From Candidatus Avoscillospira avicola (lineage in GTDB: Bacteria > Bacillota > Clostridia > Oscillospirales > Oscillospiraceae): a stretch of DNA of 62,586 nucleotides. Position 1 is the stretch's first letter, and each line of letters opens with the position of its first letter. A program made the translations under genes and the position numbers. The notes under the pieces were generated by a model that saw only the letters and a list, made by a program, of their open reading frames with translations, had not been told where the DNA came from and did not search any database. Shown here piece by piece: positions 1 through 13,736 of this stretch. The stretch is from assembly GCA_018712245.1 (NCBI GenBank), contig DVHE01000057.1, forward strand, positions 1 through 62,586, given 5' to 3'.

Positions 1-1294
1 CAATGCCCATCTTCTCCTGGCCGGCCTTGGTCTTGGGCTCGATGGCCACGCGGATCACAGGGTCAGGGAACTCCATGGACTCCAGGATGATGGGGGCCTT
101 CTCGTCGCACAGGGTGTCGCCGGTGGTGGAGTTCTTCAGGCCCACCACGGCGGCGATGTCGCCGGAGTAGACAGTGTCGATGTCCTCCCGGTGGTTGGCG
201 TGCATCTGCAGGATGCGGCCGATGCGCTCACGCTGGCCCTTGGTGGAGTTGAGCACCGCGGAGCCGGTGTTGAGTACGCCGGAGTAGACGCGGATGAAGC
301 TCAGACGGCCCACGTAGGGGTCGGTGGCGATCTTGAAGGCCAGGGCGGAGAAGGGGGCCTCGTCAGAGGCGGGGCGCTCATCCTCCTCGTCGGTCTTGGG
401 GTTGACGCCCTTGATGGCGGGGATGTCCAGGGGGGAGGGCATATAGTCCACCACCGCGTCCAGCAGCTTCTGGATGCCCTTGTTGCGGTAGGAGGTACCG
501 CAGACCACGGGGATCATCTCCACGGCGCAGGTGGCCTTGCGGATGGCGGCGCGAATGCGGTCCGTGGGGACCTCCTCGCCGCCCAGATACATCTCCATGA
601 TCTCGTCGTCCACCATGGAAACGGCGTCCATCAGCTTCTCGCGGTACTCGTTGGCCAGGTCCACCATGTCCTCGGGGATGGGCTCCACACGCATGTCCTT
701 GCCCATCTCGTCGTAGTAGACGTCGGCGTTCATCTCCACAAGGTCGATGATGCCCCGGAAATCGGCTTCCTTGCCGATGGGCAGCTGGATGGGCACGGCG
801 TTGCACTTCAGGCGGTCGTCGATCATGCGAAGGACGTTGTAGAAGTCGGCGCCCATGATGTCCATCTTGTTGACGTAGATCATCCGGGGGACGCGGTAGT
901 GATCGGCCTGGCGCCACACGGTCTCAGACTGGGGCTCCACGCCGCCCTTGGCGCACATAACGGTGACAGAACCGTCCAGTACCCGCAGGGAACGCTCCAC
1001 CTCCACGGTGAAGTCCACGTGGCCCGGGGTGTCGATGATGTTGATCCGGGTCTGGGGGAACTGACTCTTGCTCCCCTTCCAGTAGCAGGTGGTGGCGGCG
1101 GAGGTGATGGTGATGCCGCGCTCCTGCTCCTGGGCCATCCAGTCCATGGTGGCGGTACCCTCGTGGGTCTCGCCAATCTTGTAGTTCACGCCGGTGTAGT
1201 ACAGGATACGCTCCGTCGTGGTGGTCTTGCCGGCGTCGATGTGGGCCATGATGCCGATGTTTCTTGTGTTTTCCAGTGATACCTTTCTCGGCAT
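1..1294 (-). CDS. fusA: Elongation factor G, N-terminal 431 residues (runs off the left edge)
   Basis: Translocation GTPase of the ribosome. Reading the minus strand from the ATG at 1294 gives [18 protein letters not shown], followed by the G1 P-loop AHIDAGKTT, the G3 motif DTPGH and the G4 motif NKMD, all characteristic of EF-G. An AGGAG ribosome-binding site lies just upstream of the start. Only the G domain and the beginning of domain II are inside the window; the C-terminal domains lie beyond position 1. It follows rpsG by 14 bp, so it is the last visible gene of the L7Ae-rpsL-rpsG-fusA unit. The identification is firm; only completeness cannot be judged. Confidence 0.97.
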   Translation of the reverse strand, partial: MPRKVSLENTRNIGIMAHIDAGKTTTTERILYYTGVNYKIGETHEGTATMDWMAQEQERGITITSAATTCYWKGSKSQFPQTRINIIDTPGHVDFTVEVERSLRVLDGSVTVMCAKGGVEPQSETVWRQADHYRVPRMIYVNKMDIMGADFYNVLRMIDDRLKCNAVPIQLPIGKEADFRGIIDLVEMNADVYYDEMGKDMRVEPIPEDMVDLANEYREKLMDAVSMVDDEIMEMYLGGEEVPTDRIRAAIRKATCAVEMIPVVCGTSYRNKGIQKLLDAVVDYMPSPLDIPAIKGVNPKTDEEDERPASDEAPFSALAFKIATDPYVGRLSFIRVYSGVLNTGSAVLNSTKGQRERIGRILQMHANHREDIDTVYSGDIAAVVGLKNSTTGDTLCDEKAPIILESMEFPDPVIRVAIEPKTKAGQEKMGI

Positions 1295-1308
1295 GTTCTT
1301 CTCCTAAC

Positions 1309-1779
1309 TTACCAGCGGAAATGGGCGAAGGCCTTGTTGGACTCGGCCATCTTGTGGGTGTCCTCCCGCTTCTTCACGGCGGCGCCGGTGTTGTTGGCGG
1401 CGTCCATGATCTCGTTGGCCAGACGCTGCGCCATGGTCCGCTCGCTGCGGGCCCGGGCATAGGTGGTCAGCCAGCGCAGACCCAGGGTCTGACGGCGGAC
1501 GGGACGGACGTCCATAGGCACCTGATAGGTGGCGCCGCCCACGCGGCGGGCCTTGACCTCCAGGCTGGGCATGATGTTGTCCATAGCGGTGGTGAACACC
1601 TCAAGGGGGTCCTTGCCGGTCTGCTCCTTGACCATGTCAAAAGCGCCGTAAACCACCTTCTGGGCAACGCCCTTCTTCCCATCCAGCATGATGGAGTTGA
1701 CCAGCTTGGTCACCAGCACGCTGTTATAAATGGGATCGGGCAAAATTTCTCTCTTGGGAACATTACCTCTTCTGGGCAC
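1309..1779 (-). CDS. rpsG: 30S ribosomal protein S7
   Basis: Primary 16S rRNA-binding protein that nucleates the 30S head. The product begins [16 protein letters not shown] and has the family's usual 156 residues if translation starts at the GTG at 1779. A GGAGGG Shine-Dalgarno lies 7 nt upstream of that GTG. An in-frame ATG at 1797 would add six residues (MKEGSI), but they overlap the Shine-Dalgarno itself, so the GTG start is preferred. It lies between rpsL and fusA, the conserved str-operon order. Confidence 0.96.
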   Translation of the reverse strand: MPRRGNVPKREILPDPIYNSVLVTKLVNSIMLDGKKGVAQKVVYGAFDMVKEQTGKDPLEVFTTAMDNIMPSLEVKARRVGGATYQVPMDVRPVRRQTLGLRWLTTYARARSERTMAQRLANEIMDAANNTGAAVKKREDTHKMAESNKAFAHFRW

Positions 1780-1968
1780 TATGCTTCCCTCCTTCATGAA
1801 AATTTATGAAATCATAGGTACTCTCCGGGCGTCTGCCCGGCGTCGGCCTGCCAAAGAGGGGTCGTCACAGTTTATCTGGTGAAAAAACCATGTCTACCTA
1901 TTCGGCAAAGCGCTTCGTGCTGGGGTCAGCGTCGGTGATGTGCTGCCGCTCTCAGGCGGCCGGGCAGA

Positions 1969-2385
1969 TCACTTCTGCTTGGGGCGCTTGGCGCCGTACT
2001 TGGAACGGCCCTGCATCCGGCCCTGGACGCCCTGGGTATCCAGCGTACCACGGATGATGTGGTAACGCACGCCAGGCAGGTCCCTGACACGGCCGCCGCG
2101 GATCATGACCACAGAGTGCTCCTGCAGGGAGTGACCCACGCCGGGGATGTAAGCGGTGACCTCGTAGCCGTTGGTCAGACGCACACGGGCGATCTTACGC
2201 AGCGCGGAGTTGGGCTTCCTGGGGGTAGAGGTACGCACCGCGGTGCAGACGCCGCGCTTCTGAGGGGAAGGCAGGTTGGTCTCCTTGTTCTTCAGGGTGT
2301 TCAGACCATACTGCATGGCGGGGCTGGTGGACTTGTAGGTCACCTGCTCTCTGCCCTTGCGAACCAACTGGTTAAAAGTAGGCAT
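1969..2385 (-). CDS. rpsL: 30S ribosomal protein S12
   Basis: Decoding-centre protein of the 30S subunit, 138 residues, beginning [14 protein letters not shown]. The conserved loops PNSALRK and DLPGVRYH are present. The residues that contact streptomycin are unusual: residue 56 (TPRKPNS) and residue 101 (GGRVRDLPG) are both arginine, where most bacteria have lysine. The codons are AGG in both places, read directly from the sequence. Substitutions of these lysines are classical streptomycin-resistance changes. A GGAG ribosome-binding site precedes the ATG at 2385. A roughly 190-bp gap with one short hairpin (1825-1840) separates it from rpsG. Confidence 0.97.
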   Translation of the reverse strand: MPTFNQLVRKGREQVTYKSTSPAMQYGLNTLKNKETNLPSPQKRGVCTAVRTSTPRKPNSALRKIARVRLTNGYEVTAYIPGVGHSLQEHSVVMIRGGRVRDLPGVRYHIIRGTLDTQGVQGRMQGRSKYGAKRPKQK

Positions 2386-2471
2386 AGCTTTCTCCTTTCT
2401 TAAAAATGTGGGAGCAAACGCTCCAGTTTATTTTTTACAGGATATCGAAAAATATCCCGAAAAAACCAAAA

Positions 2472-2723
2472 TCACGGATTTTTTTTCAGCAGCGCCACCA
2501 CAGCGGCGCCCACCTGGATTCCGGCAGCCTGTCCCAGCTGCTCCATGGTGTAGTCCTCCGTTACAGGGACATGGCTCTCCCGGCACTGCTCCCGAATGGG
2601 GCCGGTGAGGGCCGGGTCGGCGTCAGCGGCCAGAAAGACCCGCAGAGCCAGGCCGTCCCGGACAGCGCGGCGGGACTGCTTGACGCCCACCACCTTCTCC
2701 CTGGCCTTCAGCTCCTCCAGCAA
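2472..2723 (-). CDS. rplGB: L7Ae-family ribosomal/K-turn binding protein
   Basis: Small L7Ae/L30e-fold protein like Bacillus YbxF, which binds RNA kink-turns; same place between rpoC and rpsL as in Bacillus. The segment VVGVKQSRRAVRDG and the C-terminal GIQVGAAVVALL fit the family. Start choice: an ATG at 2729 sits only one base after the GGAGG Shine-Dalgarno (2731-2735), too close to be used well, whereas the in-frame TTG at 2723 has a 7-nt spacing and gives MLEELKAREKVVG (83 residues). TTG is preferred; the ATG would add only two residues. Transcribed from its own promoter at 2782-2810. Confidence 0.85.
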   Translation of the reverse strand: MLEELKAREKVVGVKQSRRAVRDGLALRVFLAADADPALTGPIREQCRESHVPVTEDYTMEQLGQAAGIQVGAAVVALLKKNP

Positions 2724-2781
2724 GGTCATTCCTCCCGTTTAGACACGCCAAAATTCGCGGAACAGACCCGCGCAATGTGGG

Positions 2782-2810
2782 ATTATATCATAGGAAAGTC
2801 CTTCCGTCAA
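2782..2810 (-). promoter_or_regulatory. Sigma-A-type promoter for L7Ae-rpsL-rpsG-fusA
   Basis: On the minus strand TTGACG (2805-2810) is followed by a 17-bp spacer and TATAAT (2782-2787). It lies between the rpoC terminator hairpin and the L7Ae gene, so the ribosomal-protein genes can be transcribed separately from rpoBC. Confidence 0.85.
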
Positions 2811-2911
2811 GGGGTTGTTTGCTTTTTTCCGCACACGGCCGCTTTTGCTCCCTATGACCGGAAAACTGTTGAAAAAGCGGTGACCTGCCCCTCTCCACAG
2901 AGGACATGTAA

Positions 2912-2942
2912 GAATAGGCGCCGCATGAAGCGGCGCCTATTC
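2912..2942 (-). terminator. Hairpin downstream of rpoC
   Basis: Perfect 13-bp stem (GAATAGGCGCCGC and its complement, 5-nt loop) 38 bp after the rpoC stop. The U-tract on the minus strand is weak (TTAC), so it may be a partial terminator or a processing/stability hairpin. Confidence 0.7.
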
Positions 2943-2979
2943 CGAACAGATCAAATATCGACATTAAGCGGAGGCGTTC

Positions 2980-6624
<3,645 letters not shown>

Positions 6625-6639
6625 GCAAGTATCGCCTCC

Positions 6640-9600
6640 TTATTCTTCCTCGTTTTCGGCGTCCATCCCGCTGAGCAGGTCGCCGAAGACGTCGTCTTCA
6701 TCCTGGATCTCAAAGCCGGCGTCGGCGGCCTCATCGGCGGCCACGTCCTTCTCCCGGCCCTCATAGAGTTCCAGCTCGTCTTCATTGTAGTTGGGGCGGT
6801 TGCCGGCGGTGTAGACCACATCGTCGTCATCGTCGTCCTTGAGTTCAATTTCCTCGCCGGCGGCGTTCAGCACCTTGATGTCTAGGCACAGGGACTGGAG
6901 TTCCTTGACCAGAACCTTGAAGGACTCAGGCACACCGGGGCGCGGCACGTTGTGGCCCTTGACAATGGCCTCGTACGTCTTGACACGGCCGGTGACGTCG
7001 TCGGACTTGACCGTGAGGATTTCCTGCAGGGTGTAGGCAGCGCCGTAAGCCTCCAGGGCCCAGACCTCCATCTCGCCGAACCGCTGGCCGCCGAACTGGG
7101 CCTTGCCGCCCAGAGGCTGCTGCGTGACCAGGGAGTAGGGACCGGTGGACCGGGCGTGGATCTTGTCGTCCACCAGGTGGTGGAGTTTGAGGAAGTAGAC
7201 GTAGCCGACGGTGACCAGGTTGTCAAAGCGCTCACCGGTGCGGCCGTCATAGAGGACGCTCTTGCCGTCTTCCCGGAGACCGGCCAGCTTCAGGGTCTCA
7301 CGGATGTCCTTTTCGTTGGCGCCGTCGAAGATGGGGGTGGCCACCTTCCAGCCCAGAGCCTGGGCGGCGTAGCCCAGGTGGACGTCCAGCACCTGGCCGA
7401 TGTTCATACGGGAGGGCACACCCAGGGGGTTCAGCACGATGTCCAGCGGCGTACCGTCGGGCAGGAAGGGCATATCCTCCTCCGGCAGGACCCGGGACAC
7501 GACGCCCTTGTTGCCGTGGCGGCCGGCCATCTTGTCGCCCACGGAAATCTTCCGCTTCTGGGCGATGTAGACCCGGACGACCTTGTTGACGCCGGGGGAC
7601 AGCTCGTCGCCGTTCTCCCGGGTGAAGACCTTCACGTCCACGATGATGCCGCTCTCGCCGTGGGGCACCTTCAGAGAGGAGTCGCGGACCTCGCGGGCCT
7701 TCTCGCCGAAGATGGCGCGCAGGAGGCGCTCCTCGGCGGTCAGCTCGGTCTCGCCCTTGGGCGTGACCTTGCCCACCAGGTAGTCGCCGGAGGTGACTTC
7801 GGCGCCCACGCGGATGATGCCGTTCTCGTCCAGGTCCTTGAGGGTGTCCTCGCCGACGTTGGGGATGTCGCGGGTGATCTCCTCGGGGCCCAGCTTGGTG
7901 TCGCGGGACTCGGTCTCGTACTCCTCGATGTGGATGGAGGTGAAGACGTCCTCGCGGACCAGCCGCTCGTTTAAGAGGATGGCGTCCTCGTAGTTGTAGC
8001 CCTCCCAGGTCATGAAGCCGATCAGCACGTTCTTGCCCAGGGAGATCTCGCCCTGGGAGCAGCTGGGACCGTCGGCGATGACCTGGCCGTTCTCCACCCG
8101 CTCGCCGGCGGAGACAATGGGCCGCTGGTTGACGCAGGTGCCCTGGTTGCTGCGGGCGAACTTGGTGAGGGTATAGTCCTCGGTGTGGCCGTCGTCGTAG
8201 CGCACCGAGATGTTGGTGGCGGAGACCTTGGTCACGACGCCGTCGCCCTTGGCGGTGATGCAGACTTCGGAGTCCACGGCGCACTTATGCTCGATGCCGG
8301 TGGCCACGATGGGGGCTTCCGTCACCATCAGCGGCACGGCCTGGCGCTGCATGTTGGCGCCCATCAGGGCACGGTTGGCGTCGTCGTTCTCCAGGAAGGG
8401 GATGAAGGCCGTGGCCACGGAGGTCATCATCTTGGGGGAGACGTCCATGTAGTCGATGACGTCGCGGTCCACGGAGATAATCTCGTTGCGGTGGCGGCAG
8501 GTGACACGGGGGTTGGCGAGACGGCCGTCCTCGCCGATGGGCTCGGCGGCCTGGCAGACGTAGTAGTCATCCTCCACGTCGGCGGTCATATACTCGACGA
8601 TGTCGGTGACAACGCCGGTGGCCTTGTCGATCTTGCGGTAGGGGGCCTCCACGAAGCCGTACTCGTTGATCCGGGCGTAGGTGGCCAGGTAGTTGATCAG
8701 GCCGATGTTGGGGCCTTCAGGAGTCTCGATGGGGCACATACGGCCATAGTGGCTGTAGTGGATATCGCGCACGTCGAAGGAAGCGCGCTCCCGGCTCAGG
8801 CCGCCGGGACCCAGGGCCGAGAGGCGGCGCTTGTGGGTCAGCTCGGCCAGGGGGTTGTTCTGGTCCATGAACTGGCTCAGCGGCGAGGAACCGAAGAACT
8901 CCTTGATGACGGCGGTGACGGGGCGGATGTTGATGAGGCTCTGGGGGGTGACGGTGTCCAGATCCTGGACCGTCATGCGCTCCCGGATGACCCGCTCCAG
9001 GCGGGTGAAGCCCACGCGGAACTGGTTCTGCAAGAGCTCGCCCACGCAGCGCAGACGGCGGTTGCCCAGGTGGTCGATATCGTCGGTGGTACCGGCGCCG
9101 TGGACCATGCAGTTGAGGTAGTTGATGGAGGCGAGGATGTCGTCCTTGGTGATGTGCTTGGGGATCAGGTCCTCCCAATGCTCCTCAATGGCGTCGGCCC
9201 AGGCGGGGGCGTCGGCGCGGCCCAGCTGCTCCAGCAGCTCCTTCAGGGCGGCGAAGCAGACCTTTTCCTTGATGCCGTACTGGGCGGGATCGAAGTCCAC
9301 GAACTCCTTCATGTCCACCATGCCGTTGGAGAAGACCTTGACGGTCTTGCCGTCCAGGGTGGTGATGACGGCCTCGTTGACGCCGCGGCGGGAGATCTCC
9401 TTGGCCTGGTCGCGGTTGAGGGTGTCGCCGGGCATGGCCAGGATTTCGCCGGTCAAGGGATCGGCTACCGGGGCTGCCAGGGTTTGGCCAGCCAGCCGGG
9501 TCCAGATGTCCATCTTCTTGTTGAACTTGTACCGGCCCACCTTGGAGACGTCGTAGCGGCGGGCATCGAAGAACAGGGCGTCCAGGTAGCTTTCGGCGCT

Positions 9601-10356
9601 CTCCACCGTGGGGGGCTCGCCGGGCCGCAGGCGGCGGTAGATCTCCAGCAGGCTCTCTTCCCGGGTCTTGCAGGTGTCCTTTTCCAGGGTGGCGAGGATG
9701 CGCTCGTCCTCGCCGAAGAGCTCCTTGATCTGGCCGTCGGTCTCCACGCCCAGGGCGCGGATCAGGCAGGTGATGGGGATTTTGCGGTTTTTGTCGATGC
9801 GGACATAGAAGACGTCCATGGGGTCGGTCTCATATTCCAGCCAGGCGCCGCGGTAGGGGATCACCGTGGCGGTGTAAGTGTGCTGGTCGGCCTTGTCCAC
9901 CTCATGGCCGTAGTACATACCGGGGCTGCGGACGATCTGCGAGACGATGACGCGCTCTGCGCCGTTGATGACGAAGGTGCCGCCGTTGGTCATCAGCGGG
10001 AAATCTCCCATGAAGATCTCCTGCTCCTTGATCTCGTCGGTCTCCTTGTTGTGCAGGCGCACCCGCACCTTGATGGGCTTGGCATAAGTGGCGTCCCGCT
10101 CCTTGCACTCCTCCACCGTGTACTTGGGCGGCTCGTTCATGCTGTAGTCCAGGAAGCTCAGTTCCAGGTTGCCGGTGTAGTCGGTGATGGTGTCGACGTC
10201 CTTGAACACCTCGTTGAGGCCCTCGGCCAGGAAGCGCTCATAGGAATCCTTTTGAATTTTCAAAAGGTTGGGGATCTCCAGAATTCTGTCGTCATCATGC
10301 TTGGCATAGCTCTTGCGCAGGGTCTTGCCGTACATGACGTCCTTTACCATTGCCAT
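6640..10356 (-). CDS. rpoB: DNA-directed RNA polymerase subunit beta
   Basis: Catalytic beta subunit, 1238 residues, starting [19 protein letters not shown]. The rifampicin-pocket segment ([18 protein letters not shown], then LSALGPGGL) matches the usual drug-sensitive residues. A short run of six aspartates ([12 protein letters not shown]) near the C-terminus is a low-complexity insertion. A purine-rich AGGAAAGG is 16 nt upstream of the ATG at 10356, a long spacing; the in-frame ATG at 10350 is an alternative. Unlike in Bacillus, rplJ-rplL is not immediately upstream; a metNIQ operon diverges instead, so rpoB heads its own transcript. Confidence 0.99.
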   Translation of the reverse strand: MAMVKDVMYGKTLRKSYAKHDDDRILEIPNLLKIQKDSYERFLAEGLNEVFKDVDTITDYTGNLELSFLDYSMNEPPKYTVEECKERDATYAKPIKVRVRLHNKETDEIKEQEIFMGDFPLMTNGGTFVINGAERVIVSQIVRSPGMYYGHEVDKADQHTYTATVIPYRGAWLEYETDPMDVFYVRIDKNRKIPITCLIRALGVETDGQIKELFGEDERILATLEKDTCKTREESLLEIYRRLRPGEPPTVESAESYLDALFFDARRYDVSKVGRYKFNKKMDIWTRLAGQTLAAPVADPLTGEILAMPGDTLNRDQAKEISRRGVNEAVITTLDGKTVKVFSNGMVDMKEFVDFDPAQYGIKEKVCFAALKELLEQLGRADAPAWADAIEEHWEDLIPKHITKDDILASINYLNCMVHGAGTTDDIDHLGNRRLRCVGELLQNQFRVGFTRLERVIRERMTVQDLDTVTPQSLINIRPVTAVIKEFFGSSPLSQFMDQNNPLAELTHKRRLSALGPGGLSRERASFDVRDIHYSHYGRMCPIETPEGPNIGLINYLATYARINEYGFVEAPYRKIDKATGVVTDIVEYMTADVEDDYYVCQAAEPIGEDGRLANPRVTCRHRNEIISVDRDVIDYMDVSPKMMTSVATAFIPFLENDDANRALMGANMQRQAVPLMVTEAPIVATGIEHKCAVDSEVCITAKGDGVVTKVSATNISVRYDDGHTEDYTLTKFARSNQGTCVNQRPIVSAGERVENGQVIADGPSCSQGEISLGKNVLIGFMTWEGYNYEDAILLNERLVREDVFTSIHIEEYETESRDTKLGPEEITRDIPNVGEDTLKDLDENGIIRVGAEVTSGDYLVGKVTPKGETELTAEERLLRAIFGEKAREVRDSSLKVPHGESGIIVDVKVFTRENGDELSPGVNKVVRVYIAQKRKISVGDKMAGRHGNKGVVSRVLPEEDMPFLPDGTPLDIVLNPLGVPSRMNIGQVLDVHLGYAAQALGWKVATPIFDGANEKDIRETLKLAGLREDGKSVLYDGRTGERFDNLVTVGYVYFLKLHHLVDDKIHARSTGPYSLVTQQPLGGKAQFGGQRFGEMEVWALEAYGAAYTLQEILTVKSDDVTGRVKTYEAIVKGHNVPRPGVPESFKVLVKELQSLCLDIKVLNAAGEEIELKDDDDDDVVYTAGNRPNYNEDELELYEGREKDVAADEAADAGFEIQDEDDVFGDLLSGMDAENEEE

Positions 10357-10516
10357 GTCAGATCATCACAGCCTTTCCTTTGGAATTCGCAGAAATGGAA
10401 CACCCGGTGGTGTTGTTGAAAATTTTCAAATTGCATCTTGCAATCTCCACCGCGCCGTGGTAGACTAAGGATGGACCCGCAGGGGTCGTTTAGCCACTTG
10501 GGCATGGTGGATAATC

Positions 10517-10545
10517 ATTATAGCATATGTCCCGACTGGCGTCAA
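10517..10545 (-). promoter_or_regulatory. Sigma-A-type promoter of rpoBC
   Basis: Minus-strand TTGACG (10540-10545), 17-bp spacer, TATAAT (10517-10522). It predicts a leader of about 150 nt before rpoB. The leader contains a small GACCCCTGCGGGTC hairpin near 10473-10488; nothing else recognisable was seen in it. Confidence 0.85.
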
Positions 10546-10677
10546 TTGGATATTCGTTGAAATGTTCACCATTTTTGTGCGTTGCACAAAGATGGTTTTT
10601 GTTTTTTGTGCAATACTCCGCGACGTCCGCCGGTACCATTCTGGGAAACAGGGCGACGCGGCAAGAAAAATTCCCTG

Positions 10678-10706
10678 TTGACGGCGGGGAAAAAATGCGC
10701 TATACT
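10678..10706 (+). promoter_or_regulatory. Promoter of the T-box/metNIQ transcript
   Basis: TTGACG (10678-10683), 17-bp spacer, TATACT (10701-10706). The expected transcription start is near 10713, immediately before the T-box leader. Confidence 0.85.
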
Positions 10707-10712
10707 CAGCGA

Positions 10713-10977
10713 TAAGCGAATACAAAGGCTGCGAACAGGAGAGTACATCCGTTGGACCGGTTCAGAGAGCCCCGGGAGCTGCAAAGGGGTACGGAAAGGC
10801 GGGCGGAACATGGCCTGGGAGCCGCGCGGGCGATCGGTAGTCCGCGACGGGTGCGCCCGTGAACGCGCAGGCGTATGGTAGTACGCCATAAGGCCGCAGG
10901 CCGTGAGGCTGCGGTGAAGCAAGGTGGTAACGCGGAGTTTCTTCGCCCTTGACCAAAGTCAAGGGCGATTTATTTTT
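10713..10977 (+). ncRNA. T-box riboswitch, probable methionine specificity
   Basis: Leader RNA that senses uncharged tRNA. The T-box sequence AAGGTGGTAACGCGG is at 10921-10935, just before a strong terminator hairpin (10944-10977), the normal antiterminator/terminator arrangement. Upstream are stem-I hallmarks: an AGGAGAGTA K-turn-like element (10737-10745), AGAGAG, and a GAAC-ATG-GCC specifier-loop segment. The predicted specifier codon is AUG at 10810-10812, matching the downstream methionine importer. The boundaries are approximate because the fold was done by eye. Confidence 0.88.
10944..10977 (+). terminator. Regulated terminator of the T-box leader
   Basis: Stem CGCCCTTGAC/GTCAAGGGCG with a 4-nt loop, followed by ATTTATTTTT. 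It competes with the T-box antiterminator and lies 17 nt before the metN start. Confidence 0.9.
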
Positions 10978-10993
10978 GCAAGGAGTTGGTTTC

Positions 10994-12019
10994 ATGTCCC
11001 AGCCCATCATTGAGATTCGGGGCCTTACCAAGCGTTTCGAGGGCGCTGACACCGTCCTGGCGCTGGAGAACATCGACCTCACCGTGGAGACCGGCCAGAT
11101 CTACGGCATCATCGGCCTTTCCGGCGCGGGCAAAAGCACCCTGGTGCGGTGCATCAACCTGCTGGAGAAGCCCACCGCGGGCACCGTTGCTGTGGAAGGC
11201 CGGGAGCTGACGGCGCTCTCGGAAAAGGAGCTGCGCACCGTGCGCAAGTCCATCGGCATGATCTTCCAGCACTTCAACCTTTTGATGCAGCGGACGTGCC
11301 TGCAAAACATCACCTTCCCCCTGGAGCTGGTGGGCACGCCGAAAAAAGAGGCGCAGCAGCGGGCCAGGGAGCTCTTGAAGCTCGTGGACCTGGAGAGCAA
11401 AGCTGACGCCTATCCGGTACAGCTCTCCGGCGGCCAGAAGCAGCGCGTGGCCATTGCCCGCACGCTGGCCACCGATCCGAAGCTCCTTTTGTGTGACGAG
11501 GCCACCTCGGCCCTGGACCCCAAGACGACCCGGGACATCCTGCGGCTCATCCAGGACATCAACCGCCGCCTGGGCATCACCGTGGTCATCATCACCCACG
11601 ATATGAAGGTCATCGAGGAGATCTGCACCCACGTGGCCATTCTGGACCACGGCCACCTGGTGGAGCGGGGCAGGGTGGAGGACGTCTTCTCCCGGCCCCA
11701 ATCCGAGGCGGGACGGCGGCTGGTCTACCCCGACGGCGTGCCGCTGGAGCTGCTGCCCGAGGGCCGGGTGATTCGCGTGGCCTTCAACGGCGGCACGGCC
11801 TACCAGCCCCTGATCGCGTCTCTTGCCATGGAGTGCGGCGTGCTGGTGAATATCCTGGGCGCCGACACCCGGAACATCGACGGCAAGGCCTTCGGCACCA
11901 TGCTCCTGGGCCTCCCCGAGGACCCGGTCCAGGCCCAGAAGGCCGTCAACTACATCGCTGCCCAGAAGAATATTACTATGGAGGAGGTGCGGGATTATCA
12001 TGCTGGAAGCGCTGATTAA
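10994..12019 (+). CDS. metN: Methionine ABC transporter ATP-binding protein
   Basis: Energises methionine import with MetI and MetQ. Walker [10 protein letters not shown], signature [13 protein letters not shown] and Walker [13 protein letters not shown] are intact. The last ~80 residues fit the NIL/ACT-like regulatory domain, which in MetN binds methionine and gives trans-inhibition. The start is the ATG at 10994 preceded by AGGAG (10981-10985); an upstream in-frame start would lie inside the leader terminator and is rejected. The product is 341 residues. The 3' end overlaps metI by 20 bp. Confidence 0.96.
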   Translation: MSQPIIEIRGLTKRFEGADTVLALENIDLTVETGQIYGIIGLSGAGKSTLVRCINLLEKPTAGTVAVEGRELTALSEKELRTVRKSIGMIFQHFNLLMQRTCLQNITFPLELVGTPKKEAQQRARELLKLVDLESKADAYPVQLSGGQKQRVAIARTLATDPKLLLCDEATSALDPKTTRDILRLIQDINRRLGITVVIITHDMKVIEEICTHVAILDHGHLVERGRVEDVFSRPQSEAGRRLVYPDGVPLELLPEGRVIRVAFNGGTAYQPLIASLAMECGVLVNILGADTRNIDGKAFGTMLLGLPEDPVQAQKAVNYIAAQKNITMEEVRDYHAGSAD

Positions 12020-12758
12020 CCTTTTTGAAAGCTGGGGCGTCAACCGCGCCGCCGATCAGCTGGAGTATCTATTGATCCCCGGCACCATCCCCTTCGCCAT
12101 TTGGGAGACGATCTACACAACGGTCCTCGCCACGGTGTTCGCCTACGTCATGGGCCTGCCCCTGGGCATCATCCTGGTCATCGGAGAGGCGGGCGGCATT
12201 CGGCCCCTGCCCCGGGCGCTGATGAAGGCGCTGAACATCATCGTGAACCTCCTGCGCTCGGTGCCCTTCACCATTTTAATGGTGGTGTGCTTCCCGCTGG
12301 CGCGGCTCATCTTGGGCACCTCCATCGGCACCACGGCCTCCATCGTCCCGCTGACGCTGGCTGCCGCCCCCTTCGTGGCCCGGGTGGTGGAGAGCTCCCT
12401 GCGGGAGATGGACCGCGGCGTCATCGAGGCCGCCCAGGCCATGGGCTGCTCCCCCTGGCAGATCGTCACCAAGGTGATGCTCCCGGAGTGCAAGCCCTCG
12501 CTGATCGCCGGTTTCACCACTGCCACCATCACCATCCTGAGCTACGGCGCCATGGCCGGCGCCATCGGCGGCGGCGGCCTGGGTGCCATGGCGCTGCTGC
12601 GGGGCCATGGCCGGCAGGAGCGGCTGGTCCTCTACGTGGCCGTGGTGTTCCTGGTGATCCTGGTGCAGATCATCCAATCCGTCGGTACCGCCCTCTGCGT
12701 CAAAACAGACCGGCGTATCCAACATACATCCAACCAAAAAAGGAGACACAAGAAATGA
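12000..12758 (+). CDS. metI: Methionine ABC transporter permease
   Basis: Inner-membrane permease, 252 residues, with about five hydrophobic segments. The EAA loop that docks on MetN is clear (EAAQAMGCSPWQIVTKVMLPE, residues ~142-162, with conserved G and LP). It overlaps metN by 20 bp and metQ by 4 bp (ATGA), consistent with translational coupling. The C-terminal tail is polar and basic (KTDRRIQHTSNQKRRHKK), longer than usual because the reading frame runs into the metQ start. Confidence 0.95.
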   Translation: MLEALINLFESWGVNRAADQLEYLLIPGTIPFAIWETIYTTVLATVFAYVMGLPLGIILVIGEAGGIRPLPRALMKALNIIVNLLRSVPFTILMVVCFPLARLILGTSIGTTASIVPLTLAAAPFVARVVESSLREMDRGVIEAAQAMGCSPWQIVTKVMLPECKPSLIAGFTTATITILSYGAMAGAIGGGGLGAMALLRGHGRQERLVLYVAVVFLVILVQIIQSVGTALCVKTDRRIQHTSNQKRRHKK

Positions 12759-13561
12759 AAAAGAGACTCATCGCCCTGACCCTGGCGCTTCTCCTGGTGC
12801 TGGCCCTGGCTGCCTGCGCCGGCAAGGAAGAGGACAAGACCATCAAGGTGGGCGCCACCCCCGCGCCCCACGCCGAAATTCTGGAGGTGGCCAAGGAGCT
12901 GCTGGCCGAAGAGGGCTACACCCTGGAGATCGTGGAGTTTGACGACTACATCATGCCCAACACCGCCGTGGAGGAGGGCGAACTGGACGCCAACTACTTC
13001 CAGCACATCACCTACATGAACGGCTTCAACGCCGACAACGGCACCCACCTGGTCAGCGCCGCTGCCATCCACTATGAGCCCTTCGGCCTCTACGCCGGCA
13101 AGACCGACAGCCTGGACGCCCTGGCGGACGGTGCCCAGATCGCCATCCCCAACGACGCCACCAACGGCGGCCGGGCGCTGCTGCTCCTCCAGGAGCAGGG
13201 CCTCATCACCCTGGCGGAGGACTCCGGCCTGGAGCCCACGGTGCAGGATATCGTGGACAACCCCAAGAACCTGGAGATCGTGGAGCTGGAGGCCCGGCTG
13301 CTGCCCACCACCCTGGAGGATGTGGACATGGCCGTCATCAACGGCAACTACGCCATTGACGCAAATCTGAAGATCGCCGACGCCCTGGCCGTGGAGGCCA
13401 ACGACGGCACCGCCGCCGAGGCCTATGCCAACGTCGTGGCCGTCAAGGAAGGCAACGAGAACAGCGAAGCCATCCAGGCCCTGGTCAAGGCTTTGGAGAG
13501 CGAGGAAGTCCGCGCCTTCATCGAGGAGACGTACGAAGGCGCCGTCATGCCGCTGTTTTAA
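12755..13561 (+). CDS. metQ: Methionine-binding lipoprotein
   Basis: Substrate-binding lipoprotein of the NlpA/MetQ family, 268 residues. It has a signal peptide MKKRLIALTLALLLVLAL with lipobox LAAC, then IKVGATPAPHAEIL, a MetQ-family hallmark, and the typical VEEGELDANYFQH segment. AGGAG lies upstream at 12741-12745. An open frame extends upstream through metI but that part is a shadow. Unlike the other three lipoproteins in this window it has no acidic linker after the lipidated cysteine. Confidence 0.96.
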   Translation: MKKRLIALTLALLLVLALAACAGKEEDKTIKVGATPAPHAEILEVAKELLAEEGYTLEIVEFDDYIMPNTAVEEGELDANYFQHITYMNGFNADNGTHLVSAAAIHYEPFGLYAGKTDSLDALADGAQIAIPNDATNGGRALLLLQEQGLITLAEDSGLEPTVQDIVDNPKNLEIVELEARLLPTTLEDVDMAVINGNYAIDANLKIADALAVEANDGTAAEAYANVVAVKEGNENSEAIQALVKALESEEVRAFIEETYEGAVMPLF

Positions 13562-13574
13562 TTGAGAACTCCCT

Positions 13575-13607
13575 GGCCGGCACCCGCCGCGGTGCCGGCC
13601 TCTTTTT
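13575..13607 (+). terminator. metNIQ terminator
   Basis: Stem GGCCGGCACC/GGTGCCGGCC with 6-nt loop followed by TCTTTTT, 13 bp after the metQ stop. Confidence 0.92.
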
Positions 13608-13649
13608 GCGGAAATTTCGCCTTGATTCGACCTGCGGCGGCACTTTTCC

Positions 13650-13678
13650 ATGACAACCGGCAAAATTCATGGTACAAT
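13650..13678 (+). promoter_or_regulatory. Promoter of nth
   Basis: ATGACA (13650-13655), 17-bp spacer, TACAAT (13673-13678). Confidence 0.7.
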
Positions 13679-13698
13679 ACGGGTAAGGTGTAATGAGA

Positions 13699-13718
13699 CC
13701 CCGGCCTCCGGGCCGGGG
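13699..13718 (+). other. GC hairpin in the nth leader
   Basis: Perfect 8-bp stem CCCCGGCC/GGCCGGGG with a TCCG tetraloop, about 14 nt after the expected transcription start and 6 nt before the AGGAGG ribosome-binding site. No U-run follows, so it is not a terminator. It could affect message stability or ribosome access. Confidence 0.5.
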
Positions 13719-13736
13719 CGTGACAGGAGGTTCCCC

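Noticed and set aside
1780-1797. Longer S7 start at ATG 1797
   Set aside because: Would place the Shine-Dalgarno inside the gene; GTG at 1779 gives the canonical 156 residues.
10582-10881. Open frame across the metN leader
   Set aside because: Covers a promoter and T-box RNA structure, and has no recognisable protein features.
12101-12754. Upstream extension of the metQ frame through metI
   Set aside because: metQ has a clear signal peptide and ribosome-binding site at 12755; the extension is a shadow of metI.
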